Positions 18,431 to 26,519 of a stretch of 64,000 nucleotides of DNA are shown here, piece after piece. This DNA comes from Stakelama pacifica (GTDB lineage: Bacteria; Pseudomonadota; Alphaproteobacteria; Sphingomonadales; Sphingomonadaceae), in the NCBI RefSeq assembly GCF_004361835.1, contig NZ_SNWD01000001.1, positions 434,001-498,000 of the forward strand. Direction: 5' to 3'. Position 1 is the first letter of the stretch, and the number at the start of each line of letters is the position of its first letter. Under the pieces are notes generated by a model, which was not told where the DNA came from, did no database searches, and saw only the letters and a list, made by a program, of their open reading frames with translations. The translations under genes were made by a program, and so were the position numbers.

Positions 18431-19657
18431 TTACGCCGCGGCGATCTTGAGCGCGCGGATCGCATTAGGATCCTTGAGACCGCCGCCGACACGTTTCGTT
18501 ACATAAAAATGGACGAATGGCTTGTTCGTGAAGGGGTCGCGCAGCACCCGCACGCCCTGCCGGTCGTTGATGACATAGCCGGCCTGGAAGTCGCCAAACA
18601 GGATCGGCAGCGCATCCGCCGCGATGTTCGGCATGTTCTCGTCGATCTCGACCCGGCGGCCGAGCAGCGTCGCAGGCTGACCCGCAGCGAGGCTTTCGCG
18701 CCAGATGAAATTGCCCTCGCCGTCCTTCATCTTGGCGATCGTCGCGGCCGTCTGGCTATTCATCAGCCATGCCGCGTTCTGACGATAAGGAGCCGGCAGC
18801 TGGTAGGTGAAGTCAACCAAGCCATCGACCGTCACCGTGGCAGCGTCGCCGCTGGCGTCGGCCTGGATCGAACCGCCGGGGTGCTGACCCTCATGTGCGC
18901 CGCCCACGACATAGCCGAGCAGGCCGTAGGGCTTGTTCGAACCATCGCCGGAGATGAAGGCGATGCCTTCCTGCTTGTCGAACTCCTCGCTGACCTCAGT
19001 TGCGAGCCATTCCTGCACGTTGATCGCGCCGTCATCGAGCAGGCGCTGCGTGATCGCGGGGTTAGCGTAGATTTCGCCGTGCCCGAACGTGATCGATGCG
19101 AAGGTCGGCGTCGAAGTCGCCGGGCGCGGGGCGGTTTCACCGACCCAGCCCGAACCGGGGCCGGTCAGCTTCCACAGCGTCGAATATGCGCCGGTCGTCG
19201 TGACACGGACATCGCAGAGACGGCGCAGCGGCGAGCGGATGCGCTGCGCCTGGCCAATCTGACGGTCCCACTCGACCGGGGCGAGATAGCCGCCGTCGCT
19301 TTCGCTGCCCGACTGCATCGAAGCCATGATCTGCGCGCGCTCGCCGGTCGCCTGGGCGGTGCGGACGGCTTCCTCGCTGACGCCGCTGCGGAAATAGTTG
19401 GCGAAGGTCGCCGAATAGTCGGGGTCGGCCGCGCGAAGCGTTCCGATGCCGCCACCGCAGCCGAGCTTATCTGCCGCGGTCTGCTTCGCCTGAGCGTCGA
19501 GAAAAGACTCGAGGCTGTCCAGCCGGCCGTTGTATTTGGCCTTGAAGTCCTCGAGCGCCTCCAGAACCGTGTCCATCGTCGCCGTCGCGCCCGGACGACC
19601 GCCGGCGGCGCTTACCGCCATCAGGCCGCGGGGCAGAGAAATAAGGGGCATGTTCAT
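18431..19657 (-). CDS. HK97-fold major capsid protein
   Basis: 408 residues. The N-terminal 110 residues contain a helical delta-like region (about 28-65), then the mature-type domain begins near ASMQSGSESDGGYLAPVEWDRQI (about 110-132). Typical HK97-fold text follows: PATSTPTFASITFGHGEIYANPAITQRLLDD and GIAFISGDGSNKPYGLLGY. A good AAGGAG ribosome site precedes the ATG. The delta-like region would normally be removed by a phage protease, but no protease gene is present in the element. Confidence 0.88.
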   Translation of the reverse strand: MNMPLISLPRGLMAVSAAGGRPGATATMDTVLEALEDFKAKYNGRLDSLESFLDAQAKQTAADKLGCGGGIGTLRAADPDYSATFANYFRSGVSEEAVRTAQATGERAQIMASMQSGSESDGGYLAPVEWDRQIGQAQRIRSPLRRLCDVRVTTTGAYSTLWKLTGPGSGWVGETAPRPATSTPTFASITFGHGEIYANPAITQRLLDDGAINVQEWLATEVSEEFDKQEGIAFISGDGSNKPYGLLGYVVGGAHEGQHPGGSIQADASGDAATVTVDGLVDFTYQLPAPYRQNAAWLMNSQTAATIAKMKDGEGNFIWRESLAAGQPATLLGRRVEIDENMPNIAADALPILFGDFQAGYVINDRQGVRVLRDPFTNKPFVHFYVTKRVGGGLKDPNAIRALKIAAA

Positions 19658-19725
19658 CGGTCGTATCTCCTTTTCGAGACAGACCGTGGGCCGGGCGGGT
19701 TGGTGAAAAACCGGGTTTACGCCAA

Positions 19726-20145
19726 CTATTTTCGGTTGCCGGAAAGGTGTCGCCGATACCGCTCGGCGAGCCGCTGCCCGACCTCTGCGCAGACGGCCTC
19801 GTCCTCGTTTGCGGCCTCCGCAGGCAACAGGCGCCGGAAGCCGCGCGCCTCCAGCCTCGCCAGTCGCGCCGCCCGCACAAGCGCTGCAGTATCGATATCG
19901 GGGCTGGTCGCCAGCGCGCGCGCTGGGTCATCGTCATATGTCCGCAGCAGGTCGAAAATGCGCTCGCCGGGATCACGGTCGACAGCGGCCATCGTCTCTC
20001 GCGCAACGCGGCTCGCGAGTCGCTGGGCGCGCATCTTGGCCGATCCGATGTCGCCAGCAGCTCGCCGCACCAAGTCGCGCTCAGCGATCGGGCGCCGCGG
20101 GCGTGCCATAGCATACACGGCGCTCAATCCGCGCGGCCAGCCCAT
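19726..20145 (-). CDS. Unknown element protein, 139 aa
   Basis: 139 residues, Arg/Ala-rich and helical, starting MGWPRGLSAVYAMARPRRPIAERDL. The start codon overlaps the preceding stop by one base (TGATG). It sits between the terminase small subunit and the capsid, where large terminase, portal and protease normally lie, but is far too short for any. Not recognised. A shorter start at MARPRRP, 12 codons later, is possible. Confidence 0.65.
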   Translation of the reverse strand: MGWPRGLSAVYAMARPRRPIAERDLVRRAAGDIGSAKMRAQRLASRVARETMAAVDRDPGERIFDLLRTYDDDPARALATSPDIDTAALVRAARLARLEARGFRRLLPAEAANEDEAVCAEVGQRLAERYRRHLSGNRK

Positions 20146-20351
20146 CACGCGTTCGGTTCCAGGACGATGATGTCGAACGCCTCCATGAGCGCTCGCACGA
20201 CCGGACGCCGCGTCGATCGGGGGATGCCAGCACGAGCGAGCGCGACATCGATCTCGCGCACGTCGAGCGGCCGGCTGATTTCGTCCAACGCAGCCGTTGC
20301 CGCTGCTCGCGCTGCCGGAGACAGGGCGGCCAGGCGTTCGCCCGCAGTCAA
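20145..20351 (-). CDS. Unknown element protein, 68 aa, TTG start
   Basis: 68 residues with DVREIDVALARAGIPRSTRRPVVRALMEAF, which could be a small winged-helix-like helical domain. The proposed start is TTG at 20,349-20,351 in a TTGA overlap with the previous stop; an ATG start further upstream would overlap more of the previous gene. Not recognised. Confidence 0.55.
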   Translation of the reverse strand: MTAGERLAALSPAARAAATAALDEISRPLDVREIDVALARAGIPRSTRRPVVRALMEAFDIIVLEPNA

Positions 20352-20587
20352 TGTTTCGTTCCCAGCGCCTGCCGCTCGATCGTGTCGAGCGCGTCGCGCA
20401 TCCACTCGACCGCGGCGACCGGGTTTCCGTGCAGCTTGGCAGCAAGTTGATGAGTGGCATAGAGCGAGGCAATCAGAGCGTCGATCGGCGCAACGCCTTT
20501 CTCGATCAGCTTGTCATGCAGCGATCCATGGAGGCGCTGCGCCATGTCGATAACCGGCGCGATGCGGTCGAAGTCATCATTTTTCAT
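20348..20587 (-). CDS. Unknown element protein, 79 aa
   Basis: 79 residues starting MKNDDFDRIAPVIDMAQRLHGSLHDKLIEKG, predicted helical. The start lies inside the end of the terminase small subunit-like gene and the stop is overlapped by the next start, so it belongs to a coupled run. Not recognised. Confidence 0.6.
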   Translation of the reverse strand: MKNDDFDRIAPVIDMAQRLHGSLHDKLIEKGVAPIDALIASLYATHQLAAKLHGNPVAAVEWMRDALDTIERQALGTKH

Positions 20588-21038
20588 CGTCGTTATTCTC
20601 CGTCGGAACGCTCTTCAAATACTGGTCGGCGGGGCTGGATTTCCGCGACCGCCGGCTGACCTTTCCGCCGCTTGCGCGTCGCCTGGGCGATAGGGTGAGC
20701 TCGGCTTCGATCGCGTTCGCCATCCGGCTCGCATCGCGCATTGCAGTCGCCCAGGGGGAGTGCATCGGAGTTTTCGTTCGCGGGGCCGGCACGATCGGCC
20801 CTTCGCGGATGACCTCAACCGCCGCCCGGTCGTAGAGGATGTATGCGATGACGAGCCGTTGCAGCGCGTGCCCGTTCACCACCGATAGCTTTTCGATGGC
20901 GCGCAGGTCGCCGATGGCATCGTGCCAATAGCGAGTTGCATTGGCACGATCGGCCGCGATCGATTTCGCGCGACCCGGAAAGACTGCGGACCAGTCGGGC
21001 TCGGGCGGAATGCCGGAACCTCCTTCAATCAGTTTCAT
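20577..21038 (-). CDS. Terminase small subunit-like protein, P27 family type
   Basis: 153 residues. The sequence MKLIEGGSGIPPEPDWSAVFPGR, the helix HALQRLVIAYILYDRAAVEVIREGPIV and the C-terminal MRDASRMANAIEAELTLSPRRRASGGKV follow the layout of P27-type small terminases (substrate helices, invariant Gly turn, then LGLSP-x-R). These bind packaging-site DNA. No large subunit follows, which is unusual for a prophage and typical of satellites that redirect a helper's packaging motor. AAGGAG precedes the ATG. Confidence 0.65.
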   Translation of the reverse strand: MKLIEGGSGIPPEPDWSAVFPGRAKSIAADRANATRYWHDAIGDLRAIEKLSVVNGHALQRLVIAYILYDRAAVEVIREGPIVPAPRTKTPMHSPWATAMRDASRMANAIEAELTLSPRRRASGGKVSRRSRKSSPADQYLKSVPTENNDDEK

Positions 21039-21159
21039 GATGCTCCTTTCGGGAAGGTCCCCCTTGAGTTTTTGCTTTCGGTGCGCACGGAGGATGGGCG
21101 CCGGTCAGGGCGCGGCCGCCTCGTGAACTTTCGGGGCCGGGGGTGGCGTCGCTGGTCAT
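21025..21159 (-). CDS. Small element gene, 44 aa
   Basis: 44 codons starting MTSDATPGPESSRGGRA, with a strong AGGAGGTGGC ribosome site just before the ATG. Its stop overlaps the start of the small terminase-like gene. An alternative start at 21,204 in ATGA overlap with the upstream gene would add 15 residues. Polar, Gly/Pro-rich, not recognised; it may act mainly as a coupling leader. Confidence 0.4.
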   Translation of the reverse strand: MTSDATPGPESSRGGRALTGAHPPCAPKAKTQGGPSRKEHHETD

Positions 21160-21200
21160 GCCACCTCCTGTTTGCGTTTGCTCATTTCGATGGCGAGTGT

Positions 21201-22001
21201 TCATGAAGCCTCGCTTCCGGCAATCTCGGCCTCGGCCCAAGCGAACTGGGCCACGTTCTCCGAAAGACGGGTCGCCCAGTTTGACAGGACGCTGTCGTCG
21301 TTCTCGGCTGCGTAAAGCGCATGGTCGCCCAGCCACTCGACCCAATCCGACAGATTGTCCTGATAGACCGTCCAGTCCTGCTTCCACTGGCGTTCGAACT
21401 TGGCGAGCGTTTCGTGGAGCGGTTCACCGTTGCGATGCAGCTTCTTCCTACTGCCACGCCCGCGCGATGCTTCAGCGTCGCGCATCTTATGATGAGTATC
21501 GTTCTCTGCTTTAGCAGAATATCTTACGTCGCTTAGCGAAATATATTGTTCAGGTGATGTAGCTGAAATTGAGCCATTTTCTTCGGTGTCTTGACCAACT
21601 ATATCAATGGCATGGTTTGCCGTTTGGCCAACATCATTCAAGGCGAGCGGGCTGTTTTGGCCCTTGGATCGTTGGCCAAATGACAAACTTTCTTCCTTGC
21701 CGTAGAGGAACGCGGGCACGCGATAAACATGCCCGCGCTTGTCTCCGAAAGTCGGTTTGTGGCGCTCAATATACCCAAGGTCGCCCAGCCGTTTAATCGC
21801 CTTCGACAGGTTGGTGTAATTGCACCCAATCTCCGCCGCGATCGTGCCGTGACTGGCAGTGCAGCCTTGGCCTTTGCCGGTCGCCAGCGACATGCGATCA
21901 TGATACGCGATGCACGCCAGAACGCGCAGGTCTATCCCTGCTAAGCGGTCATCCCATATAGCATGTAACGGTAAGGGGGCTGAATAGACCTTCTCGGCCA
22001 T
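21201..22001 (-). CDS. Helix-turn-helix replication/regulatory-type protein
   Basis: 266 residues. Residues 1-95 contain a winged-helix pattern: HAIWDDRLAGIDLRVLACIAYHD, GCTASHGTIAAEIGCNYTNLSKAIKRLGDLGYIERHK. This is typical of phage and plasmid helix-turn-helix proteins with roles in replication initiation. The C-terminal half is polar and ends with an acidic helix. The start at 21,999-22,001 lies one base after the previous stop; an extended start inside that gene is rejected. Confidence 0.65.
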   Translation of the reverse strand: MAEKVYSAPLPLHAIWDDRLAGIDLRVLACIAYHDRMSLATGKGQGCTASHGTIAAEIGCNYTNLSKAIKRLGDLGYIERHKPTFGDKRGHVYRVPAFLYGKEESLSFGQRSKGQNSPLALNDVGQTANHAIDIVGQDTEENGSISATSPEQYISLSDVRYSAKAENDTHHKMRDAEASRGRGSRKKLHRNGEPLHETLAKFERQWKQDWTVYQDNLSDWVEWLGDHALYAAENDDSVLSNWATRLSENVAQFAWAEAEIAGSEAS

Positions 22002-22002
22002 C

Positions 22003-22386
22003 TTACGCCGCCTCGCCCTCATCGCAGGCAGTGTCATCGACCGCACAGTCAGGATCGGCAATCGGGCAACCGGCGCCGGTCTCATCGATGCGGAACATCG
22101 TGTTTATCCCGTCCTCGTCATGCTGCCCGCCAGCGTCTGCGATCTCGCAGCCGGGACTGCTCGCCCACTCAAGCGCGCGGTGCGAAAGGACGTGCGAGTC
22201 CTCGCAATCGGTTTCCTCAAAGTCGGGGTCGCCGTCGATCGCGTCGATCAGTTCGATCAGCGATTCCACCGCCGCCGCGAGTTGTGCCCGATCGACATAA
22301 CCTTGCACAAGAAAACGATCGAGGCGCGTCGTCGGTTCGCGAAAAAACGCGACATAGGGCGAGGCCATTTGCTGAGCGTCAAACAT
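22003..22386 (-). CDS. Unknown acidic element protein, 127 aa
   Basis: 127 residues starting MFDAQQMASPYVAFFREPTTRLDRF, very acidic and with several Cys in the C-terminal half (SSPGCEIADAGG, GAGCPIADPDCAVDDTACDEGEAA). Small acidic proteins in phages can be DNA mimics or anti-defence proteins, but nothing specific supports that here. It overlaps the preceding gene by 8 nt. Confidence 0.6.
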   Translation of the reverse strand: MFDAQQMASPYVAFFREPTTRLDRFLVQGYVDRAQLAAAVESLIELIDAIDGDPDFEETDCEDSHVLSHRALEWASSPGCEIADAGGQHDEDGINTMFRIDETGAGCPIADPDCAVDDTACDEGEAA

Positions 22387-22729
22387 CAGCTGGCGCTCCG
22401 CACAGGGTGATAGACTCGATGTTCCCCGCAGTTGCCTTCGCGGCAGCAGCCTGAAGCTTTAGGACGGCGAGCAGATCGTAGAGCCGCCCAATCGGCCCAA
22501 CGGTTTCGCTGTCGGATGCCACTTCGTCCAAAGCTTCGTCGATAAAATGGGCGAGCGTTTCGACGCGCCCGATTTCGGATTGCGCTTCGCAAGCCATGTT
22601 CTGAATTGCTTCGATGATTTGCGCGCCCTCTGGCGCTTTCGTGTAGGTTGAAGTAAAAGCATCCGTGTTCCCCGCCAAGTGAACATCGGAAGCCCCTGCC
22701 ATCGTGCGGGGGTTTTCTTTTTCCATCAT
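22379..22729 (-). CDS. Unknown element protein, 116 aa
   Basis: 116 residues, starting MMEKENPRTMAGASDVHLAG, with a helical C-terminal half (QIIEAIQNMACEAQSEIGRVETLAHFIDEAL and following helix). The start at 22,727-22,729 overlaps the AlpA-like stop as ATGA. Not recognised. Confidence 0.6.
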   Translation of the reverse strand: MMEKENPRTMAGASDVHLAGNTDAFTSTYTKAPEGAQIIEAIQNMACEAQSEIGRVETLAHFIDEALDEVASDSETVGPIGRLYDLLAVLKLQAAAAKATAGNIESITLCGAPADV

Positions 22730-22911
22730 GCCGCCTCCCGCTCTGCGAGCCGCGCGGCGATCCAGTCGGCAATCTCGGCCTCGGCCCAAGCGTTAATACG
22801 ACCGCCAATCTTGGCGGGTCGCGGAAAGCGCCCCTCACCCATCAGATCGTATATGGCGGAACGAGACAGCGCGGTTCGCGCCATCACATCGGGAAGTCTT
22901 AGCAGTGTCAT
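22726..22911 (-). CDS. AlpA-family regulator / excisionase-like protein
   Basis: 61 residues: MTLLRLPDVMARTALSRSAIYDLMGEGRFPRPAKIGGRINAWAEAEIADWIAARLAEREAA. This is the compact winged helix-turn-helix of AlpA/MerR-type excisionases that accompany P4-family integrases, including the RFPRP-x-KIGGR strand turn. It probably controls excision or integrase expression. Confidence 0.85.
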   Translation of the reverse strand: MTLLRLPDVMARTALSRSAIYDLMGEGRFPRPAKIGGRINAWAEAEIADWIAARLAEREAA

Positions 22912-22965
22912 GTTGTCGCCCTTCGTTTTGTTGGACGACTGAACATTTATGTGGACGATAGCTGT

Positions 22966-23616
22966 CTAATCGACAGGCTTAGACACCTTTTTGTAGTACG
23001 CAGTACGATAGGACGATTCCTTTCCGCCATCGGGGCGACGAACTGCGGCGGTTCGTATCGCGTCGCGAACGCCCAGCCCCCTCTCCGCTGCGATCTGCTC
23101 GACAATTTCCCTTCGTTCTTCGTCAGACATCTTACGGCGGTCGGCTGCAGCCTCTTTCGCGTCTTTCAGCCGCTGTTCGCCCCACATGGCGGGCAATTCC
23201 CAACACTGTTTGACCCTAAGCTCGGTTAAGAGTTCACTCAGCAACATCGCTTCATGAATAGCCCAGCCGATCGCCCCCTGTTTCACATGATGATCGACGC
23301 AATTCGCCTGTCGCAAGATGTTGTCCAAATACCATGCCTCGTCTTGGCGCTCCCGCATGTTCGTTTCTTGCCAATCGAACCAGTCATCACTCAGATATGG
23401 TTCCGGGGCGCCTCGCATTATTTCGTGAAGTCGCTCGCGACAGGCATCAATCTGCGGTCGATGTTTCTCCCAAGGCGTCGCGGGTGTCGTATTCCATCCA
23501 CGCAGATGCGCCGCCAATGCGCGAAAGGCATCGACGGTTGGAGCAACGCTTTTATTTTTCCGGCGACGCCTTGCGGTTATCCCAGAACCGACCCGCTCGA
23601 ACTCCTCCTCAGCCAT
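22966..23616 (-). CDS. Unknown element protein, 216 aa
   Basis: 216 residues, charged and helical, starting MAEEEFERVGSGITARRRRKNK, Lys/Arg-rich at both ends. The ATG at 23,614-23,616 overlaps the integrase stop by 8 nt. A longer frame to 23,760 lies inside the integrase and is rejected. Not recognised; the position directly after the integrase suggests an early gene. Confidence 0.65.
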   Translation of the reverse strand: MAEEEFERVGSGITARRRRKNKSVAPTVDAFRALAAHLRGWNTTPATPWEKHRPQIDACRERLHEIMRGAPEPYLSDDWFDWQETNMRERQDEAWYLDNILRQANCVDHHVKQGAIGWAIHEAMLLSELLTELRVKQCWELPAMWGEQRLKDAKEAAADRRKMSDEERREIVEQIAAERGLGVRDAIRTAAVRRPDGGKESSYRTAYYKKVSKPVD

Positions 23617-24892
23617 GTAGCGCCACCACATTCCCGCCATCATCGCCCCGAACGATCCGCGCAACCTCTGCCGTCCATGCTTCCAGCGCATGCCGCTTTT
23701 CCGCATCAAAGCTATGGCGCTGATAGACGCCGACAATACCGCCCCGCGATCCTGAAACATGATTCAGCACCGCCTCGGTTACTTCAACTCGTATCCCCAG
23801 CCGCTGCAACCCGGTCGCTACCGTGCGGCGAATATCGTGCAGGGTCCAATCTGGCACCGTCTCAGGCTCCTTTTTCAGTTTCTTGGCGAGCGATACTCGA
23901 AACCGCGCCTGTGCTTTGCTGAAGCCGCTAGGAGCGTTCATGGGGCGGCTACGCGCCGGGAACAGCTTGGGGCTAGTGGCGTCGCTGCCATCCTCTGCGG
24001 TTATCGCTATCGCCGGTATGCTTTCGAGCAAGGCGACAGCCTCGCCAGCGAGCGGCACCCGATGCGCAACGCCGTTCTTTGCCCGGTCGGCTGGGATGGT
24101 CCACACGCCCGCTTTTAGGTCGAACTCGTCGCGATCGGCTGCAAATACTTCCTCCCGGCGCTGCCCGGTCAGGATCAGCAGCTTCAGCGCCGCCCCCCAA
24201 GGCAACGCTTCATCCTCTGCCACCTGCCATAGCGCCCGCAATTCGCTTTCCGATAGCACCCGGTCGCGCGCCTTAGGTTTCGGCGGTCGTCCCGCATCTC
24301 GGCACGGATTGGCTGGCAGGCGGTCAAGGCGCGGCATCGCCCAAGTGTAGAATGCGGATAGTTGCGCATGGGTCGCGCGGGCCATGACGGGCGCGGTTGC
24401 GGCGATACCGTCAATCAGGCGGGTTACATCGGCGCGGGTCACGGCATCGGCCAACCGGTCGCCTATTTCGGGCAGGACATAGCCTTCCATGATCCGCTTA
24501 ACCTCTCCGACCGAACGCAGGCCCGCTTTCGCTGCCAGATAGTCGGGAAGCATGTTGCGGATGGTCTGTGCCCCCTTCCCTGCCCTCCGTGGTGTTTCGA
24601 GCGTGGCAGTAGGATCGCCGCCCGCTTCAATATCGCTCAGCAACGAACGGGCTTTCTTGCGGGCATCGGCAATCCCGAAGCGAGGGCCATAGCGTCCAAC
24701 GGTAATGTTGCGCACCTTGCCGCCGACACGCTTGCGCAGAATAAAGGTTTGCGCGCCGCTCGCCCCGATGCGGACGCGAAGCCCTGGCACCTTTGCATCG
24801 GGCAATTCGATCTGCCCCGACGCCGGGGGTTTCATGCCCTTCAGCTTCGCATCAGTGAGCGCCACCGCCGCCTGTCTGTTACCTACCGCCAT
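23609..24892 (-). CDS. int: Tyrosine recombinase, P4-type integrase
   Basis: 427 residues. The N-terminal DUF4102-type domain (LTDAKLKGMKPP...LRVRIGASGAQTFILRKRV, about 12-55) is followed by the core-binding and catalytic domains. Catalytic residues: Arg in LTGQRREEVF, His-x-x-Arg in TLHDIRRTVATGL, His in NHVSGSRGG and Tyr in VGVYQRHS. It should integrate the element into the tRNA-Lys 3' end. It lies 158 nt from the right repeat and reads inward. Intact. Confidence 0.95.
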   Translation of the reverse strand: MAVGNRQAAVALTDAKLKGMKPPASGQIELPDAKVPGLRVRIGASGAQTFILRKRVGGKVRNITVGRYGPRFGIADARKKARSLLSDIEAGGDPTATLETPRRAGKGAQTIRNMLPDYLAAKAGLRSVGEVKRIMEGYVLPEIGDRLADAVTRADVTRLIDGIAATAPVMARATHAQLSAFYTWAMPRLDRLPANPCRDAGRPPKPKARDRVLSESELRALWQVAEDEALPWGAALKLLILTGQRREEVFAADRDEFDLKAGVWTIPADRAKNGVAHRVPLAGEAVALLESIPAIAITAEDGSDATSPKLFPARSRPMNAPSGFSKAQARFRVSLAKKLKKEPETVPDWTLHDIRRTVATGLQRLGIRVEVTEAVLNHVSGSRGGIVGVYQRHSFDAEKRHALEAWTAEVARIVRGDDGGNVVALHG

Positions 24893-24941
24893 CGCCTGCC
24901 CGTTCGTTCAGCGGGTCTCGAAAATGTTACCTAAGGTAACA
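24878..24941 (-). repeat. GGTAAC-type boxes upstream of the integrase, including a palindrome
   Basis: GTTACCTA occurs at 24,878-24,885 (inside the first codons of int) and at 24,926-24,933; AGGTAAC occurs at 24,934-24,940. Positions 24,925-24,941 form TGTTACC-TAA-GGTAACA, a 7-bp-arm palindrome 32 nt upstream of the int start. It is a candidate operator or recombinase arm site, matching the boxes at the left end. Confidence 0.5.
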
Positions 24942-25050
24942 CTTGGGGCAAGATACCCCCGGAAACCGCCGGACGCACTAGGACATATAAACGGCTGTTT
25001 TGCAAGCGTTTGTGGACATTGCCGGATTGCGTCGGACACTATGACCGATA

Positions 25051-25096
25051 ACTCTTAATCAGCGGGTCCTTGGTTCGAGCCCAAGTGCGTCCACCA
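25051..25096 (+). repeat. Right attachment repeat (tRNA-Lys 3' remnant)
   Basis: 46 nt matching the tRNA-Lys 3' end, differing at 25,071 and 25,083. The two differences form a base-pair swap in the T stem (T-A instead of A-T), so the copy still folds. No 5' tRNA half is present, so it is not a functional tRNA. The 25,097-25,174 stretch after it shows nothing recognisable. Confidence 0.88.
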
Positions 25097-25174
25097 CTTT
25101 TCAATGACTTAAATGCAAGGTCGCGGCGGTGATCGGGCGCGGGGTCCCACTGGGGTACCAGATTGTTCGGTCGC

Positions 25175-25672
25175 CTATGAGACGTGGACTTGAACGTCAT
25201 AGCCGAGCGATCTCAGCGCCTTCGATGTCCGGCCATTTCTTGGAGGAAACTTGTCGGGCATGGCCCACCCAACAAGTTCGCCGTAAGCGCTGATACCCAT
25301 GCATTCGAGCTTCCATTTAGGATCGGCCACGGCTTCCCAAAGGCGTTCGGGTAGGAGGTCATCGGGCCCACCATACAAGATGTGCCGGATCACATCCGTC
25401 ACGCGAGACCCATTATCAGATTTGGCTTTCCAGATGTGCTCGCTCAGAGCGTCTAGCTTTTCGGGTATCGAATATTTGATCTCGCTGGTTTGCAGGCCTA
25501 CCATGCTGTTGCTGACCCGTCGGGAAAACTCGATCATGGCGTGCACGTCACCCGCCACCTGACGGAAGTCAGACTGCGATAATTGCCGAAGAGCATCCTC
25601 TTTCAGCATCTCCTGGAGACGGAGTGCCGTAACATTAATGGCCACATCTTCGTTTGTGGGTGCGCTTGCCAA
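25175..25672 (-). pseudogene. Unknown protein, probably 5'-truncated
   Basis: 165 codons from a TTG at 25,672, ending GYDVQVHVS. Coding character continues upstream in the same frame without an ATG (residues such as ADYERHFEQNRNNPIKARAEA and EWWRGL encoded at about 25,673-25,760), until it meets the DUF2285 fragment on the other strand. I therefore think the real N-terminus has been lost at a recombination junction. Helical, charged, not recognised. If translation starts at the TTG, a shortened protein could still be made. Confidence 0.5.
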
Positions 25673-25744
25673 ACCCCTCCACCACTCGATCGCCTCTGCA
25701 CGCGCTTTGATAGGGTTATTCCTATTTTGTTCAAAATGCCGCTC

Positions 25745-26170
25745 ATAGTCGGCGCGTCGCCCTTCAAACGTGCGATGTGCTCTCCGACGGCATTCGCCGT
25801 GTGCGCCTCGATGTGCATGGCGGCAGTCTGCGCGAGGGTCCCGTGGCGCTACGGTTTTGCTTTACCGGATTGGCGAGGATCAGCGCACCGCTGACGACGC
25901 TCCGCCGGCTAGCTGCCTTCGAGCGATTAGGGCGTATGCCCCGCTACTTGTTGCCCGCCGAACAGCGCGCGGACCGCTGGACGCTCGCCTTGCGTGCGCA
26001 CGATGCGAAGGCGCACGGTGCGAGCCAACGTGAAGTGGCCGAAGCTTTGTTCGGTATCGCAACCGCCCGGCGTGACTGGGACGCAGCATCAGATCATCTG
26101 CGCTCCAAGATCCGGAGGCTGCTGCGTTTGGGTGCTAGCATGACTGCGGGCGGGTGGCGGACCTTGATCG
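25745..26170 (+). pseudogene. DUF2285-domain protein fragment
   Basis: The frame starting near 25,745 reads VLSDGIRRVRLDVHGGSLREGPVALRF, then LTTLRRLAAFERLGRMPRYL, RADRWTLALRAHDAKAHGASQREVAEALFG and ends with RLLRLGASMTAGGWRTLI. This is the DUF2285 domain found in integrative conjugative elements of Alphaproteobacteria. The N-terminal part is missing, there is no proper start (first usable codon GTG at 25,777), and the frame runs about 120 codons past the normal end in low-quality sequence. I read it as a remnant. The following 26,180-26,519 shows nothing recognisable. Confidence 0.65.
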
Positions 26171-26519
26171 CTCCTGCTTCGATCGCAGCCGCAGCAGCAA
26201 AAGATGGAGAGGAGAAGACAGGCGCGCCTCGCGAGGGGCAAGCGGTTGGGAGCAAGACTAGCGGCGGCCCACTGCGGAAACCCGCGCGTTTATGCTGCCT
26301 TCTATCCGACAGCCCATGCCAGATCGTTGCAATTCGGAGCGCCTGCAAGACGCTCGAAGCGCCGTTCCTCGATGGCTGCATTCTGTACTTAAGGCCCGAA
26401 CCTTCCCCATGTGCATGTCAGCCATTTACTGGCCGTGGATTTCGGCTGCCCAGTTCGCAGCGGACCGACACGCTGCGGCGCGCGCCGGGCAGCCTGCCGG
26501 CCATTCTTTGCACTTCGCT

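Noticed and set aside
14988..25050. Gene transfer agent interpretation of the capsid/tail genes
   Set aside because: GTA clusters carry large terminase, portal, protease and many tail genes and are not flanked by att repeats with an integrase.
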